Positions 50,893 through 60,475 of a stretch of DNA of 64,000 bases are shown in pieces. This DNA comes from Candidatus Nanohaloarchaea archaeon (GTDB lineage Archaea > Nanohalarchaeota > Nanosalinia > Nanosalinales > Nanosalinaceae). The stretch spans positions 186,001-250,000 of the forward strand of contig CP046106.1 in the NCBI GenBank assembly GCA_013343275.1, given 5' to 3'. Position numbers and translations under genes: made by a program. The stretch's first letter is position 1. Every line of letters starts with the position of its first letter. The notes below the pieces were generated by a model. The model ran no database searches, was not told the origin of the DNA, and worked only from the letters and a program-made list of their open reading frames with translations.

Positions 50893-53810
50893 GAAAAGCA
50901 GTTCTTGTAGCTTCCCTACTGCTTTCCCTGTTCGTAGCTCCTGCTTCAGGTCAGATGTATATGGAGGACATGTCAGGAACGCAGAGCGACTGGAGTTGCT
51001 ATACTACAGGAAGATCGCTGGATAAATGTACTACAGATGCTACCGGAAGTTACTCCACTCCAGAACAGTCGGCAAAGGCCACGGGGAGATACGAGATCTG
51101 TGGTAAAGGAGGCATAACGAAATCTTTCAATTTCTCTCGGCAGCCAAAGTATCTGAGCTTTGACTACAGAATAAGTCTAGACAGCTGGGGCAAGGGAACT
51201 ATATACATCAACGACTCCTCCGGAGTCACAGAGCTTATTGACAAGAAAAGAACAGGTTCAACCTATGATTCTGGCTGGAGAAGCGAAACATTTGTAGTCA
51301 GCTCACAGGACAAAGACTTCTCTCTCACCGCAGGAAGTATAAGCAGCTCCAGCTTCTGCGACAGCAAGCCGGAAGATAGATCATGGAAAGTATGGGTAGA
51401 CGATATCAAGGTAACATCCAGCGCAGACAAACCAAATGAACCTTCCTTCCGACAGCCAGAGGATGGAGCAACGGCAACACGCACAACAGTAGAACTCTCA
51501 ACAAGGATAACAGATCCTAACGACGACACTATGAACGTAAGTTTCCACAGAGCCGATGGCACACTGATAGAGAACGAAACGGCTCCCAGTGGAGCAACAG
51601 TCTCAGTATACTGGGGAGGTCTAAGTGATGGAGGGAGTTACAGTTGGTACATCAAAGCCTGTGATGGAACCGGCCAGTGCAGAATTACCGATACCTGGAG
51701 TTTTACTGTAGATAAGGCTGCAGAGAAAACATATACTGGAGGAGGCCTGATGGATGAAGACTATACAAAGATCGGTGAGAACAGGAGCGTAGGAAACTAC
51801 TACTTTGAGGGCTATGTTAACAAGCTGGAGGAGGCTACCAACCAGCTGGAGGATGGAATGGATACAAGTTACTACAGTCCAAGCGATTACGGTATCTGGT
51901 CGGACTCCGATGGCTCTCAGGGGAGTGCAGATCAATGGGCCATCACAAAGTACCAGAACTGGTCGATATCGAACAGAGGGATTCCATATCCTCCAGGCCC
52001 AACAGTAATCTCTCCGCAGATAAGACAGGGGGGTCTTTACCATCCAAGCTACAGCAGCGAGGGAGGAACATATTATCACAAGACCTACGGCGGGCCATAT
52101 CGAAGCGTTCCTACTAATCTAGGCGCCTTCACCTCTCCAAGTGTTTCCAAGAAGGACAAGGTAATGGGCAACTCGTTCGCTGCTGTAGCTGCACAGAACT
52201 TTACAGGTGCTTTCGGGCCTGTTCGAGAAGGTGATGGAGTATGGGTAGATCCTGATGATATACGGTCAATGAATGAATTATTGGAGGGGCCTTGGCTACA
52301 GAAACTTGTATACAATACTGACCTTACCGGTCCTGACATGGGTCTCGGCTTCAATCTTGGAGATAACCGAGGAATAAGCTATCGTTCAGGATTTGGCTCT
52401 CCAAGATCCTACGTTATGTACGGTAATGTCTACTTTGAAGGAGAAGCGGATAAAGTTGATAATGACGGAGATGGAGTTGTAGACGAGGAATGGAACAGCA
52501 ATGGAACAGTCGGTGAATCCAAGCCTTATATAGAGGCCCCGATGTGTGGTGATGATCAATACGAATACCTGCTTGAAGAGCTAGGAGAGTCAAAGAGATC
52601 GGTAGCAGGAGATGGAAAGTATGCCTGTACTGATTCACAGAACGTCTGTATAGATATGAGTGCGGAAGGAAGTAAGGTATTCGGCCTAGGAGTTTACCGG
52701 CAGACAGATGAGCCTGATGAAGCCTTCGGGAGATCCAAGCTTGATAAGGAGGCCTGTGCAGTGATAGGCACCGATACAGTTGCTAAGTGGTATGATCAGG
52801 ACTTCAAACAGAGGCTGTGCCGCGACAACACTCTCTACGGTAATAGCGGCGTAAGATGGTTCTCGGAAAGTGAGATCGCACAGCACCCAGCAGCGTTCAA
52901 AGGAGGAATAGACGACGACTTCAACGAATTTATAGAGGAAAACAGGGCGCTGGAAGGAACAACCTCGCAAAACCTCCAGTCAGATCCTACAAGAACCTAC
53001 ACATCTTCCAGCAGCCTGGGCCAGTACAGTCCCGTACCGACAGGTAATGCGGATCAGAGAAACGGTGTCTCAAATACTACAATAGCAACACCTGGCTTCT
53101 GTGGTGGAGATGACTCATCAGAATACCTGGTAACGCAGGAAGGCGTAACGAGTCTCATTCAGACCAACAACTCCATCATAGGAGTTGCTTCACAGCCGGG
53201 CGCATGTATACTTGATGGAGCCAAGTATCCTGAAGTTTCCAGCGACAAAAGGGAGCTTTACAGTCCTGGAGCGCAGATAGAGTTCGATCTCGGAAGCGAT
53301 ACCAAGATGATATCATGTTACGGCGGAGCCTGGTACCAGAAATGGCCTGTAGTATTCAGAAAAGATACTGTAGATGTGCCTCTAGGAACCTCTCGACTAG
53401 CACAGTTCAAGGTAATCAACGTGGAGACAGAGGCAAAAACCTTCAATATCGAGCTTAAGGACGACAGCTCCAGTAACTGGAACAACGCATGGTCATACCT
53501 ATCCCAGGAAGATGCCACAAGATCCGATACAGTAACAGCGACTATAGGCGCTCAGTCATCCAGGACATACACAGTTAAACTCTACGGAGGGAACTCAAAC
53601 GTAGACAACGCACAGATCACGGTAAGAGCTGCCTCAGCAGATGGCACAATATCCGGTGACGACAGCATCCGAATTGATGTAACAAAGGCCCCTAACTCCA
53701 CGCAGACCGGAGCGACTTCCAGCAACGCAGTACCCGGAATAGGCCTACCACAGATAGTAGTGCTGCTTATGCTATCCTCAACAATGTTCCTCTACTGGAA
53801 CAAACCGTAA
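50889..53810 (+). CDS. Giant surface protein with C-terminal sorting-like helix
   Basis: 973 residues. RKAVLVASLLLSLFVAPASG is a signal peptide. The region about 170-270 looks like a fibronectin/Ig-type domain (NEPSFRQPEDGATATRTTVE, SYSWYIKACDGTGQC). A calcium-type DNDGDGVVDEE repeat is near residue 525. A beta domain close to the C-terminus precedes the tail VPGIGLPQIVVLLMLSSTMF then LYWNKP: a PG-containing motif, a hydrophobic helix and a Lys. That tail resembles archaeosortase substrates (PGF-CTERM-like). It overlaps the preceding giant gene by 4 nt. Confidence 0.68.
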   Translation: MRKAVLVASLLLSLFVAPASGQMYMEDMSGTQSDWSCYTTGRSLDKCTTDATGSYSTPEQSAKATGRYEICGKGGITKSFNFSRQPKYLSFDYRISLDSWGKGTIYINDSSGVTELIDKKRTGSTYDSGWRSETFVVSSQDKDFSLTAGSISSSSFCDSKPEDRSWKVWVDDIKVTSSADKPNEPSFRQPEDGATATRTTVELSTRITDPNDDTMNVSFHRADGTLIENETAPSGATVSVYWGGLSDGGSYSWYIKACDGTGQCRITDTWSFTVDKAAEKTYTGGGLMDEDYTKIGENRSVGNYYFEGYVNKLEEATNQLEDGMDTSYYSPSDYGIWSDSDGSQGSADQWAITKYQNWSISNRGIPYPPGPTVISPQIRQGGLYHPSYSSEGGTYYHKTYGGPYRSVPTNLGAFTSPSVSKKDKVMGNSFAAVAAQNFTGAFGPVREGDGVWVDPDDIRSMNELLEGPWLQKLVYNTDLTGPDMGLGFNLGDNRGISYRSGFGSPRSYVMYGNVYFEGEADKVDNDGDGVVDEEWNSNGTVGESKPYIEAPMCGDDQYEYLLEELGESKRSVAGDGKYACTDSQNVCIDMSAEGSKVFGLGVYRQTDEPDEAFGRSKLDKEACAVIGTDTVAKWYDQDFKQRLCRDNTLYGNSGVRWFSESEIAQHPAAFKGGIDDDFNEFIEENRALEGTTSQNLQSDPTRTYTSSSSLGQYSPVPTGNADQRNGVSNTTIATPGFCGGDDSSEYLVTQEGVTSLIQTNNSIIGVASQPGACILDGAKYPEVSSDKRELYSPGAQIEFDLGSDTKMISCYGGAWYQKWPVVFRKDTVDVPLGTSRLAQFKVINVETEAKTFNIELKDDSSSNWNNAWSYLSQEDATRSDTVTATIGAQSSRTYTVKLYGGNSNVDNAQITVRAASADGTISGDDSIRIDVTKAPNSTQTGATSSNAVPGIGLPQIVVLLMLSSTMFLYWNKP

Positions 53811-54086
53811 ACTATTTCAAAATTCTCTTTCTCTTTTACTGTATGAACGGTGGCTACGTTCCGCAGCTTCCTCAACAAAGCTGCATTGCAGGATAAACAG
53901 TATTCTCAACATTTCCTTAGCCACTGCTCTACCCATTCTAACGTGATTTCTATGACACAATCAACCAAAGGTGGATATGTTCCACACGACTGGTTACGCT
54001 CAGTCGACACGCAATAATGCGTTCAGAAGAACGCATTCAAACACAACTCAAAACCTTTCAACAGAAAAATTCTCAGGCCGGTCGCT
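53811..54086 (+). other. Intergenic region with two degenerate copies of a coding-like segment
   Basis: This 276-nt gap carries two similar 18-base segments (GGTGGCTACGTTCCGCAG and GGTGGATATGTTCCACAC, 14 of 18 identical). Each comes shortly after an ATG and reads GGYVP in that frame. The first frame (MNGGYVPQLPQQSCIAG) stops after 17 codons and the second (MTQSTKGGYVPHDWLRSVDT) after about 21. They may be decayed N-termini of a duplicated gene or a mobile-element relic. No intact gene is visible. Confidence 0.35.
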
Positions 54087-55313
54087 ATGAAACGTAGCGA
54101 ACTATTTGCCACAACCTCCAAGGAATCGGAGGCTGAGTTCGACTGCCGCAGTGCAGAACTTGCCGTAAAGGCCGGGCTGGTCCACAACTATGGTTCCGGA
54201 ACTTTCGGATTCACACACCTGGGCCGGAAAGTACTGGACAATATAGAAGAAGTAATCAGGGATGAGATGGACGAGATAGGCCAGGAAGTGACGATGAACA
54301 TCCTGCAGAACTCGGAGATGTGGGAGAAGTCCGGGAGGTGGAAGAACTTTGAGGGAGACGAGTTCTTCACACTGAAGAACCGTGACAACAGAGATTTCAC
54401 GATCGCGGCGACGCATGAAGAAGCCTCTGTCGAACTTGTCCGGAAGAAGATTCGATCCTACAGAGACCTGGACTTCATCATCTACCAGATAGGTCGAAAG
54501 TTCAGAGACGACAGAGCCAGGAAAGGCCTTCTGCGTGGGAAAGAGTTCTTCATGAAGGATGCCTACAGCTTCCACGCCGACAGAGAGCAACTTCAGGAAA
54601 CCTACCATGAAATGATTGAGGCCTACACCACGATCTTCGAGAAACTAGGCCTTGAATTTTCCAGAGTCTCCGCTGAAAACGGTTCAATGGGAGGCAGTCA
54701 GAGCCATGAGTTCATGGCTGAATCAGAGATCGGTAGCGACACATACCTCAAATGCGTGGATTCGGAGTGCAGATACGGCGCCAAAGATCTGGGTGAAGAG
54801 AAATGCCGTGAATGTGGCTCTGAACTTCAGGATGTCAGCGGCATCGAGATAGGCCATCTGTTCAAGCTTGGCAAAAGATACAGCTCCAAAATGGATCTGA
54901 CATTTACCGATGAAGATGGAGAGGAGAAAGATGTCATCATGGCCTCCTACGGAATCGGTGTATCAAGGCTGATCGCAGCAATAATCGAGCAGAACAACGA
55001 TGAAAACGGCATCACCTGGAACAGTAAGGTGTCTGCCTTTGACTGCTCGATCATCATTGCAAGACATGAAGATGCGGCAGTTGAAAAGGCGGAAGAGCTG
55101 CACGATAAACTTTCCGAAAGAGGCCTTGAAGTCCTGCTCTTCGATGAAGGATCTGTCGGTGAGAAGTTCGCTGAGTCCGATCTAATGGGGATCAAACGGA
55201 AGGTCATATTGGGGAATAACTACCTGGAGAACGATGTGATTGAGGTAGAGAAGAGGGATGGACGAACCTTCCAGGCCGACTTTGAGGAGATTAAGGAGGT
55301 GGTATCCTCCTGA
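54087..55313 (+). CDS. proS: Prolyl-tRNA synthetase, bacterial/mitochondrial-like, no editing domain
   Basis: 408 residues. Bacterial-type class II ProRS motifs are clear: HLGRKVLDNIEEVIRDEM, AATHEEASVELVRKKIRSY, the motif 2 run KFRDDRARKGLLRGKEFFMK then DAYSFH, GSQSHEFMAESEIG and motif 3 ASYGIGVSRLIAAIIEQ, then the anticodon domain. The INS editing domain of bacterial ProRS (about 180 residues) is absent, as in mitochondrial forms. A four-cysteine knuckle (CVDSEC...CREC) sits where it would be. A separate archaeal-type ProRS follows 0.9 kb away, so this is probably an acquired second copy. Confidence 0.85.
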   Translation: MKRSELFATTSKESEAEFDCRSAELAVKAGLVHNYGSGTFGFTHLGRKVLDNIEEVIRDEMDEIGQEVTMNILQNSEMWEKSGRWKNFEGDEFFTLKNRDNRDFTIAATHEEASVELVRKKIRSYRDLDFIIYQIGRKFRDDRARKGLLRGKEFFMKDAYSFHADREQLQETYHEMIEAYTTIFEKLGLEFSRVSAENGSMGGSQSHEFMAESEIGSDTYLKCVDSECRYGAKDLGEEKCRECGSELQDVSGIEIGHLFKLGKRYSSKMDLTFTDEDGEEKDVIMASYGIGVSRLIAAIIEQNNDENGITWNSKVSAFDCSIIIARHEDAAVEKAEELHDKLSERGLEVLLFDEGSVGEKFAESDLMGIKRKVILGNNYLENDVIEVEKRDGRTFQADFEEIKEVVSS

Positions 55314-55316
55314 AAT

Positions 55317-56051
55317 TTATTCAATTTCTATATGCCTGGTATGGTTACATTCCTCGCATTGGACCTCTATTTTACCGTACCTAGTTTTAGATCCGATCGT
55401 GGTCAGACCTGAGTATTTGAACTTGCTGTTGTGCCTGTCGTTTTTGAAGTACCACTCGTTTCCACAGGCCGGGCAGTTCATCTCGACTTCTGTCGCCCTT
55501 CTCTCCGTTCTTTCCTTGTGCCTTTTCTTTTCCTCTTTTTTCTTCTCCTTTCTTTTCTTTTCCTTGAACTCTTCGGTTTTGTTTATGGATTCGCCTTTAC
55601 TGAAGCTGGAGGGATACTTTTTCTGGGCTTTTTTACTGTGTTTTCTCCCGTTTCCATAGACTAGGAAACCTAAGAGTCCACTTGCTCCTGCTATAGGTAT
55701 CCAGAGTATCCACATCAGGATAGGGTGAAGGCCGCTTAACGCGAATCCTGAAAGTACAGGTCCTCCGATACCGATTCCGGCTGCCTGTTTCTTTCTTTTC
55801 TCGCCGTGTTCTCTTTTCTCCTTTCCAGGATCCGAACCGCATTCAGGACATTCATTCAGGTCTGCATCAATAATTTCGCCACATTCCTCACATGCTGCTT
55901 TCCTTACTGTCCCGCATGAACTGCATTTTCTATCTCCATCATCGAACCGTTCGCTGCATTCCGGGCAGAAAAGCCGTTTCTGACCGCAGAAAGAACAGAA
56001 CCATTCATCGTCTCCTATCTCTTCATCGCAGTTACTTGATCCATAACACAT
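55317..56051 (-). CDS. Zinc-ribbon membrane protein
   Basis: 244 residues. The N-terminus has a run of zinc-ribbon cysteine pairs (CSFCGQKRLFCPEC, CSSCGTV, CEECGEII, CPECGSDP). One or two membrane helices follow (LMWILWIPIAGASGLLGFLV), then a very basic Lys/Glu linker (about 155-185). A C-terminal zinc ribbon closes it (CPACGNEWYF...CEEC). Double zinc ribbons with a membrane segment are common in archaea; function unknown. It is convergent with the bacterial-type proS (3-nt gap). Confidence 0.65.
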   Translation of the reverse strand: MCYGSSNCDEEIGDDEWFCSFCGQKRLFCPECSERFDDGDRKCSSCGTVRKAACEECGEIIDADLNECPECGSDPGKEKREHGEKRKKQAAGIGIGGPVLSGFALSGLHPILMWILWIPIAGASGLLGFLVYGNGRKHSKKAQKKYPSSFSKGESINKTEEFKEKKRKEKKKEEKKRHKERTERRATEVEMNCPACGNEWYFKNDRHNSKFKYSGLTTIGSKTRYGKIEVQCEECNHTRHIEIE

Positions 56052-56169
56052 ATTCAGGTTAATTTTTCCTCAGCCTTATGTAGTTTTTTCAATCTAGCTG
56101 GATTTTTCAGGGAAAAAGTAACTTCCAGGCAGGCAAGAAAATTAAGAATTACTCCTCAGAACTTATTGT

Positions 56170-57648
56170 ATGAGCCAGGAACTCGGTATCACGGTAAAGA
56201 AAGATCAGAACCCTTCAGAATGGTATACGCAGGTAGTCCAGAAAGCAGAGCTAGCGGATTACGCACCTGTCAAGGGCTGCATGATAATCAAGCCGTACGG
56301 CAACAAGCTATGGGAATCAATCAAGGAAGACTTCAACTCCAAGATCACAGATACCGGGGTAGAAAACGCATACTTCCCACTATTCATACCGGAGAGCTAC
56401 CTGGAAAAAGAAGAAGATATTGTAGAAGGGTTTGATCCTGAAGTCGCATGGGTAACACATGGAGGCGACAAAGAACTGGAGGAAAGACTTGCAGTAAGGC
56501 CTACATCTGAAAGCATAATCGCACCATACATGGCTGACGAAGTAAGAAGCCACAGAGACCTGCCTCTAAGACTCAATCAGTGGGCCAACGTTGTACGCTG
56601 GGAAGCCACAGACACAAGGCCTTTCCTGAGGACCAGAGAGTTCCTCTGGCAGGAAGGACACACAGCACATGCAACAGAGGAAAGTGCTGACGAAGAGACT
56701 ATGTTGAGGCTGGAGCAGTATCAGGAAGTAATCGAAGATCACCTTGCCATTCCTTCGATCCTGGGTTACAAGCCGGAGCATGATAAGTTCCCGGGCGCCA
56801 AATACACTACAACAATCGAAACCTTGATGCCGGATGGAAAAAGTATTCAGTCGGGAACATCTCACCAGCTGGGCCAGCACTTTGCCGAGGCCTTCGAGAT
56901 AGAGTTCGAGGATGAGGACTCGGATACTCAGACTGCGTGGACGACGTCCTGGGGCCTCTCAACAAGGACGATCGGTGCTTTGATCATGGCACACGGTGAC
57001 GATGATGGCCTTAGATTGCCTCCTCGTGTTGCACCGACACAAGTGGTCGTCGTACCTATCTATCAGGAGGACAATCAGGAAGAAGTAGTTGAATACGCAG
57101 AAAAAGTGACGGAAGAGCTCGAAGCTGAAGGCCTGAGAGTAGACCTCGATGACAGAGATCACAGAACTCCTGGCTACAAGTTCAACGAATGGGAGTTGAA
57201 AGGAGTACCTCTCAGAGTAGAGATAGGGCCTAACGAAGTAGAAGACGATGCAGTTACACCTGTTAGAAGAGACAGCGGCGAGAAAAACATGGGCCAGGAC
57301 AGAGAAGAGTTCGTGGAGGAAGCCGAAGAAGTACTGGAAAACATCCAGGAATCACTTTACAACGAGTTAGAAGAGTATCTGCATGAAAATATCAGAGAGG
57401 CCGACTCGAAGAACGAGATTCTGGCGACAATAGGCAAGAACCGTGGATACGTCAAGGCCCGATGGTGCGGAAAAGAGGAATGCGAGGCCGAAGTGAAGGA
57501 CGAAGTCTCTGCCGAGATCGTAGTGCTACCGTTCCGAGAGGACTCCAAGCCTGCTACTATCCAGGCCTCCGAAGAACACATCGACGGAGAATGCGCAGTC
57601 TGCGGTGAAGAAGCCGAGAGATGGGCCTACTTTGCGAAAAATTACTGA
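56170..57648 (+). CDS. proS: Prolyl-tRNA synthetase, archaeal/eukaryotic type
   Basis: 492 residues. Archaeal ProRS motifs: LAVRPTSESIIAPYMA, LRLNQWANVVRWEATDTRPF then LRTREFLWQEGHTAHAT (motif 2), TSHQLGQHFAEAF, TTSWGLSTRTIGALIMAHGD (motif 3), the anticodon domain and a C-terminal zinc domain with CGKEEC...CAVC ending in the conserved WAYFAKNY. ATTAAG about 27 nt before the ATG supports a leaderless start at 56170. This is presumably the vertically inherited housekeeping enzyme. Confidence 0.95.
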   Translation: MSQELGITVKKDQNPSEWYTQVVQKAELADYAPVKGCMIIKPYGNKLWESIKEDFNSKITDTGVENAYFPLFIPESYLEKEEDIVEGFDPEVAWVTHGGDKELEERLAVRPTSESIIAPYMADEVRSHRDLPLRLNQWANVVRWEATDTRPFLRTREFLWQEGHTAHATEESADEETMLRLEQYQEVIEDHLAIPSILGYKPEHDKFPGAKYTTTIETLMPDGKSIQSGTSHQLGQHFAEAFEIEFEDEDSDTQTAWTTSWGLSTRTIGALIMAHGDDDGLRLPPRVAPTQVVVVPIYQEDNQEEVVEYAEKVTEELEAEGLRVDLDDRDHRTPGYKFNEWELKGVPLRVEIGPNEVEDDAVTPVRRDSGEKNMGQDREEFVEEAEEVLENIQESLYNELEEYLHENIREADSKNEILATIGKNRGYVKARWCGKEECEAEVKDEVSAEIVVLPFREDSKPATIQASEEHIDGECAVCGEEAERWAYFAKNY

Positions 57649-57715
57649 GGGAGTAATTTTTCTCTCTTTTCTCTTGCTTACGTTTTCTTAAGCTTCAGGC
57701 CCGACTAACTGCTTT

Positions 57716-58987
57716 ATGATCCTCAAAAACATTCGATACCTGGTAACTCAGAACGATGATCGGCAGATTATAGAGGATGTTGATCTGTTGATTCATGGTG
57801 ACAGGATTGCTGGTATAGGCCATCAGATACCTGCTGGGAACCACAGGATAATTGACTGCAGCAACAAGGTGGTGATGCCGGGCCTGATAAATGCTCATAC
57901 TCATGTTTCGATGACTCTTCTGCGTGGGATTTCTGATAACAAGGAGTTGCAGGACTGGCTTGAGGAAGATATATTTCCCGCCGAGGAGAAGCTGGAAGAG
58001 GAGGATGCCTACATAGGTGCTCTTCTGGGATGTATGGAGATGCTGACAACCGGTACAACTACATTCAACGATATGTATGATCATATGGATCAGGTCGCCG
58101 AGGCCGTAGATCAGACAGGTATCCGTGCTATGCTTGGAAGAGGCCTTCTGGATGTTGATGGTGAGAGAGACAGGAGAGTGGATGAAGCGATTGAACTGGT
58201 TGAGAGCTGCCGTGGCCATGGTAGGATCTCTACCTGTTTCGCCCCTCACGGAGTTTACACTGCTTCGGAACAGCTTCTACTAGAGGCCAAGGACTGTGCA
58301 GAGATCTTCAACACCTCATATCACATTCATGTCTCGGAAACCGAGAAAGAAGTAAATGACTCGATAGATGAAAACGAGAAACCGCCGCTGGAATACCTCA
58401 ACGAACTGGGACTTGTAAACAACGATTTGATAGCAGCACATGGAGTCTGGCTGACGGATAAGGAAAAGCAGATCATGGCAGAAAAAGGAGGAAATGTGAT
58501 CCACAACCCTGCAGCAAACCTGAAACTAGGTTCGGGGATCGCAGACATACCGGAAATAATGGAGAAGGAGATCAACGTAGCTCTCGGAACCGATGGCGTA
58601 GCATCCAACAACAACCTCAACCTGTTCGAAGAGGCAAAACTTGCATCAATACTTCACAAGAGGAACAACCCGGAAAAGATCAATGAACAGCAGATACTCG
58701 ATATGGCCACGATAAACGGTGCGAAAGCACTGGGGCTGGAAGATGAGATAGGATCTATAGAGCTCGGGAAGAAAGCCGACCTGATAACGATAGACCTTGA
58801 CTCGCCGGATATGACTCCTGTACACGGCAAGAAAGGCCTGATATCCAATATAGTGTACTCGTTCTCAGGGAAGGTTGACGATGTAGTAGTCGATGGCGAA
58901 CCCGTTGTTCAGGGTGGAGAGGTCGTTAAAGTAGGTAGAGAGAAAATTTTGAAGTACGCAGCAGATCTATCGGAAAAGTTCGAATAA
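57716..58987 (+). CDS. MTA/SAH deaminase-type amidohydrolase
   Basis: 423 residues. The amidohydrolase metal motif is NAHTHVSMTLLRG (H61, H63). FAPHGVYTASEQLL, YHIHVSETEKEV (H), IAAHGVWLT (H) and ALGTDGVASNNNLNLFEE (D) complete the site. The GTDG-ASNN-LNLFEE pattern is typical of 5-methylthioadenosine/S-adenosylhomocysteine deaminases (MtaD/DadD), which open SAH recycling through inosyl derivatives. Guanine deaminase or chlorohydrolase relatives are less likely. Confidence 0.85.
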   Translation: MILKNIRYLVTQNDDRQIIEDVDLLIHGDRIAGIGHQIPAGNHRIIDCSNKVVMPGLINAHTHVSMTLLRGISDNKELQDWLEEDIFPAEEKLEEEDAYIGALLGCMEMLTTGTTTFNDMYDHMDQVAEAVDQTGIRAMLGRGLLDVDGERDRRVDEAIELVESCRGHGRISTCFAPHGVYTASEQLLLEAKDCAEIFNTSYHIHVSETEKEVNDSIDENEKPPLEYLNELGLVNNDLIAAHGVWLTDKEKQIMAEKGGNVIHNPAANLKLGSGIADIPEIMEKEINVALGTDGVASNNNLNLFEEAKLASILHKRNNPEKINEQQILDMATINGAKALGLEDEIGSIELGKKADLITIDLDSPDMTPVHGKKGLISNIVYSFSGKVDDVVVDGEPVVQGGEVVKVGREKILKYAADLSEKFE

Positions 58988-59038
58988 GAAGTAGAGAGTA
59001 AAAAGATTTTTACAAGCCAGGTCAGCTTTACAGATGAC

Positions 59039-59275
59039 ATGGACGAAGTACTGGATATCCTGACAGAGTTTGCGCCTATCGAAACCCTGATATCCATAAT
59101 CGCCGGCCTGATGATGGTAGCAGGCCTTATCGTAACGGTTGGAGGCTACTTCCTCAACCTTAACCTCTTCGACGAACTAGGGATTGCGGTAGGAGTAGTA
59201 CTGATAATCGCTGGAGTACTGCTATACGTCTTCAGCTCTGTAGCAGGAGAGGCCCTGGAGCTAGTCCTCGGCTAG
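59039..59275 (+). CDS. Small two-helix membrane protein
   Basis: 78 residues. Two hydrophobic helices (TLISIIAGLMMVAGLIVTVG and ELGIAVGVVLIIAGVLLYVF) are preceded by a short acidic N-terminus MDEVLDILTEFAPI. It resembles many archaeal hypothetical proteins, with no informative motif. It follows the amidohydrolase by 51 nt. Confidence 0.55.
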   Translation: MDEVLDILTEFAPIETLISIIAGLMMVAGLIVTVGGYFLNLNLFDELGIAVGVVLIIAGVLLYVFSSVAGEALELVLG

Positions 59276-59306
59276 AAAAGAAGAAAAAAGGCCTTCTTTT
59301 CTTTTT
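59276..59306. terminator. T/A-tract region between convergent genes
   Basis: Purine-rich AAAAGAAGAAAAAAGG is followed by pyrimidine-rich CCTTCTTTTCTTTTTC, partly self-complementary around a central GGCC. On either strand it gives a T-rich tract just after a stop codon, so it may end both transcripts. Confidence 0.4.
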
Positions 59307-60415
59307 CTATACTTTTGCGTCTTTCAACTCTGGTTTCTCATCGATGCTCGGGATAGTTTTCTTCTGCTTGATCCTGCGGAACTTATCATGATCTTTAGGT
59401 TCTAGCAGGGTAATAGCTTCTCCTTCACGACCCTGGCGTCCTGCACGGCCGATCTGTGAGTGTAGGTGTCTGCTGTATCCGGTACGTCATAGTTGAAAAC
59501 ATGTGTTACCCGGTCTACATCGATTCCACGTGCTGCGACATCAGTCGCGACTACGACTTTGATCTCGCCGTTTGCGAACTTCTCCAGAGTGTCTTCTCTC
59601 TGGTTCTGGTTCATATCGCCGTTAAGCTCCTGTGCATCGATACCGTTTTTCCTCAGCTTGTCTGCAAGCCAGCGGGTAGTAGCCTTTGTCTGGCAGAAAA
59701 CAACGGATAGATCTCTATCCTTCTTCTCTAGGAAGGTGTACAGAAGCGAGAGCTTCTTGTCGGACTTTGCGTTAACGTATTTCTCATCGAGATTTCGTGT
59801 CTGCTTGCTTTTCTTGATCCTTATAGTCTCCGGATCAATATCGTATCGGTCGCACATCTTCTTCAGTGAACGTGGAATCGTGGCGCCGAAAAGAAGGTTC
59901 TGACGTTCATCTGGAAGATAGCTGATAATATCCTCCAGTTCGTCCTGGAAACCCATGTCAAGCATGCGGTCTGCCTCATCCAGAACAAAGAAATCCAGAT
60001 TATCGACTTTAAGCTGGCCTTTGCCCAGTAGATCGAGAACTCTTCCCGGTGTACCGACCACTATATTGGCCTTTTTCGCTCCCTCGATCTGAGGCTCGTA
60101 ACTTACTCCACCGTAGATAGTAACTGTTTCGACAGGCTTGCCGGCAGCTGTATCAATCTCTTTCGTAATTTGCTTCGCCAGTTCCCTTGTAGGCGATAGA
60201 ATCAAGGCCTGTGTATCGCTTCCGTGGACCTGCTCCATTATAGGTAGGGAGAATGCCAGTGTCTTACCGGATCCTGTCTCGGACTCGACCATGAGGTCTT
60301 TGCCCTCGAAAACTTTAGGTATAGCTTTTTCCTGTACTTCTGTAGGTTCTGTAATACCGTGTTTCTCCAGTTTCTCAACTGTCCTGTCTGAAATATTAAG
60401 CTCTGAAAAATTCAT
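59307..60415 (-). pseudogene. DEAD-box RNA helicase with a one-base frameshift in motif VI
   Basis: The intact frame runs from the ATG at 60415 to a premature stop at 59402 (337 aa). It has SETGSGKT (Walker A), LDEADRMLDMG (DEAD), GAT in place of SAT, and ATDVAARGIDVDRV (motif V). It should continue YTHRIGRAGR, but reads YTHRSAVQDARVV. Adding one A near 59453-59454 restores HRIGRAGRQGREGEAITLLE and an acidic/basic tail to a stop at 59307-59309 (about 369 aa). It is either a sequencing error or a recent inactivating mutation. Intact, it would be a cytoplasmic RNA helicase. Confidence 0.85.
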
Positions 60416-60475
60416 CTTACTAAATCAAATCCTCGTATTATACCAAAGTATTGGCCCTCTGTCTTTTTAGGTATA

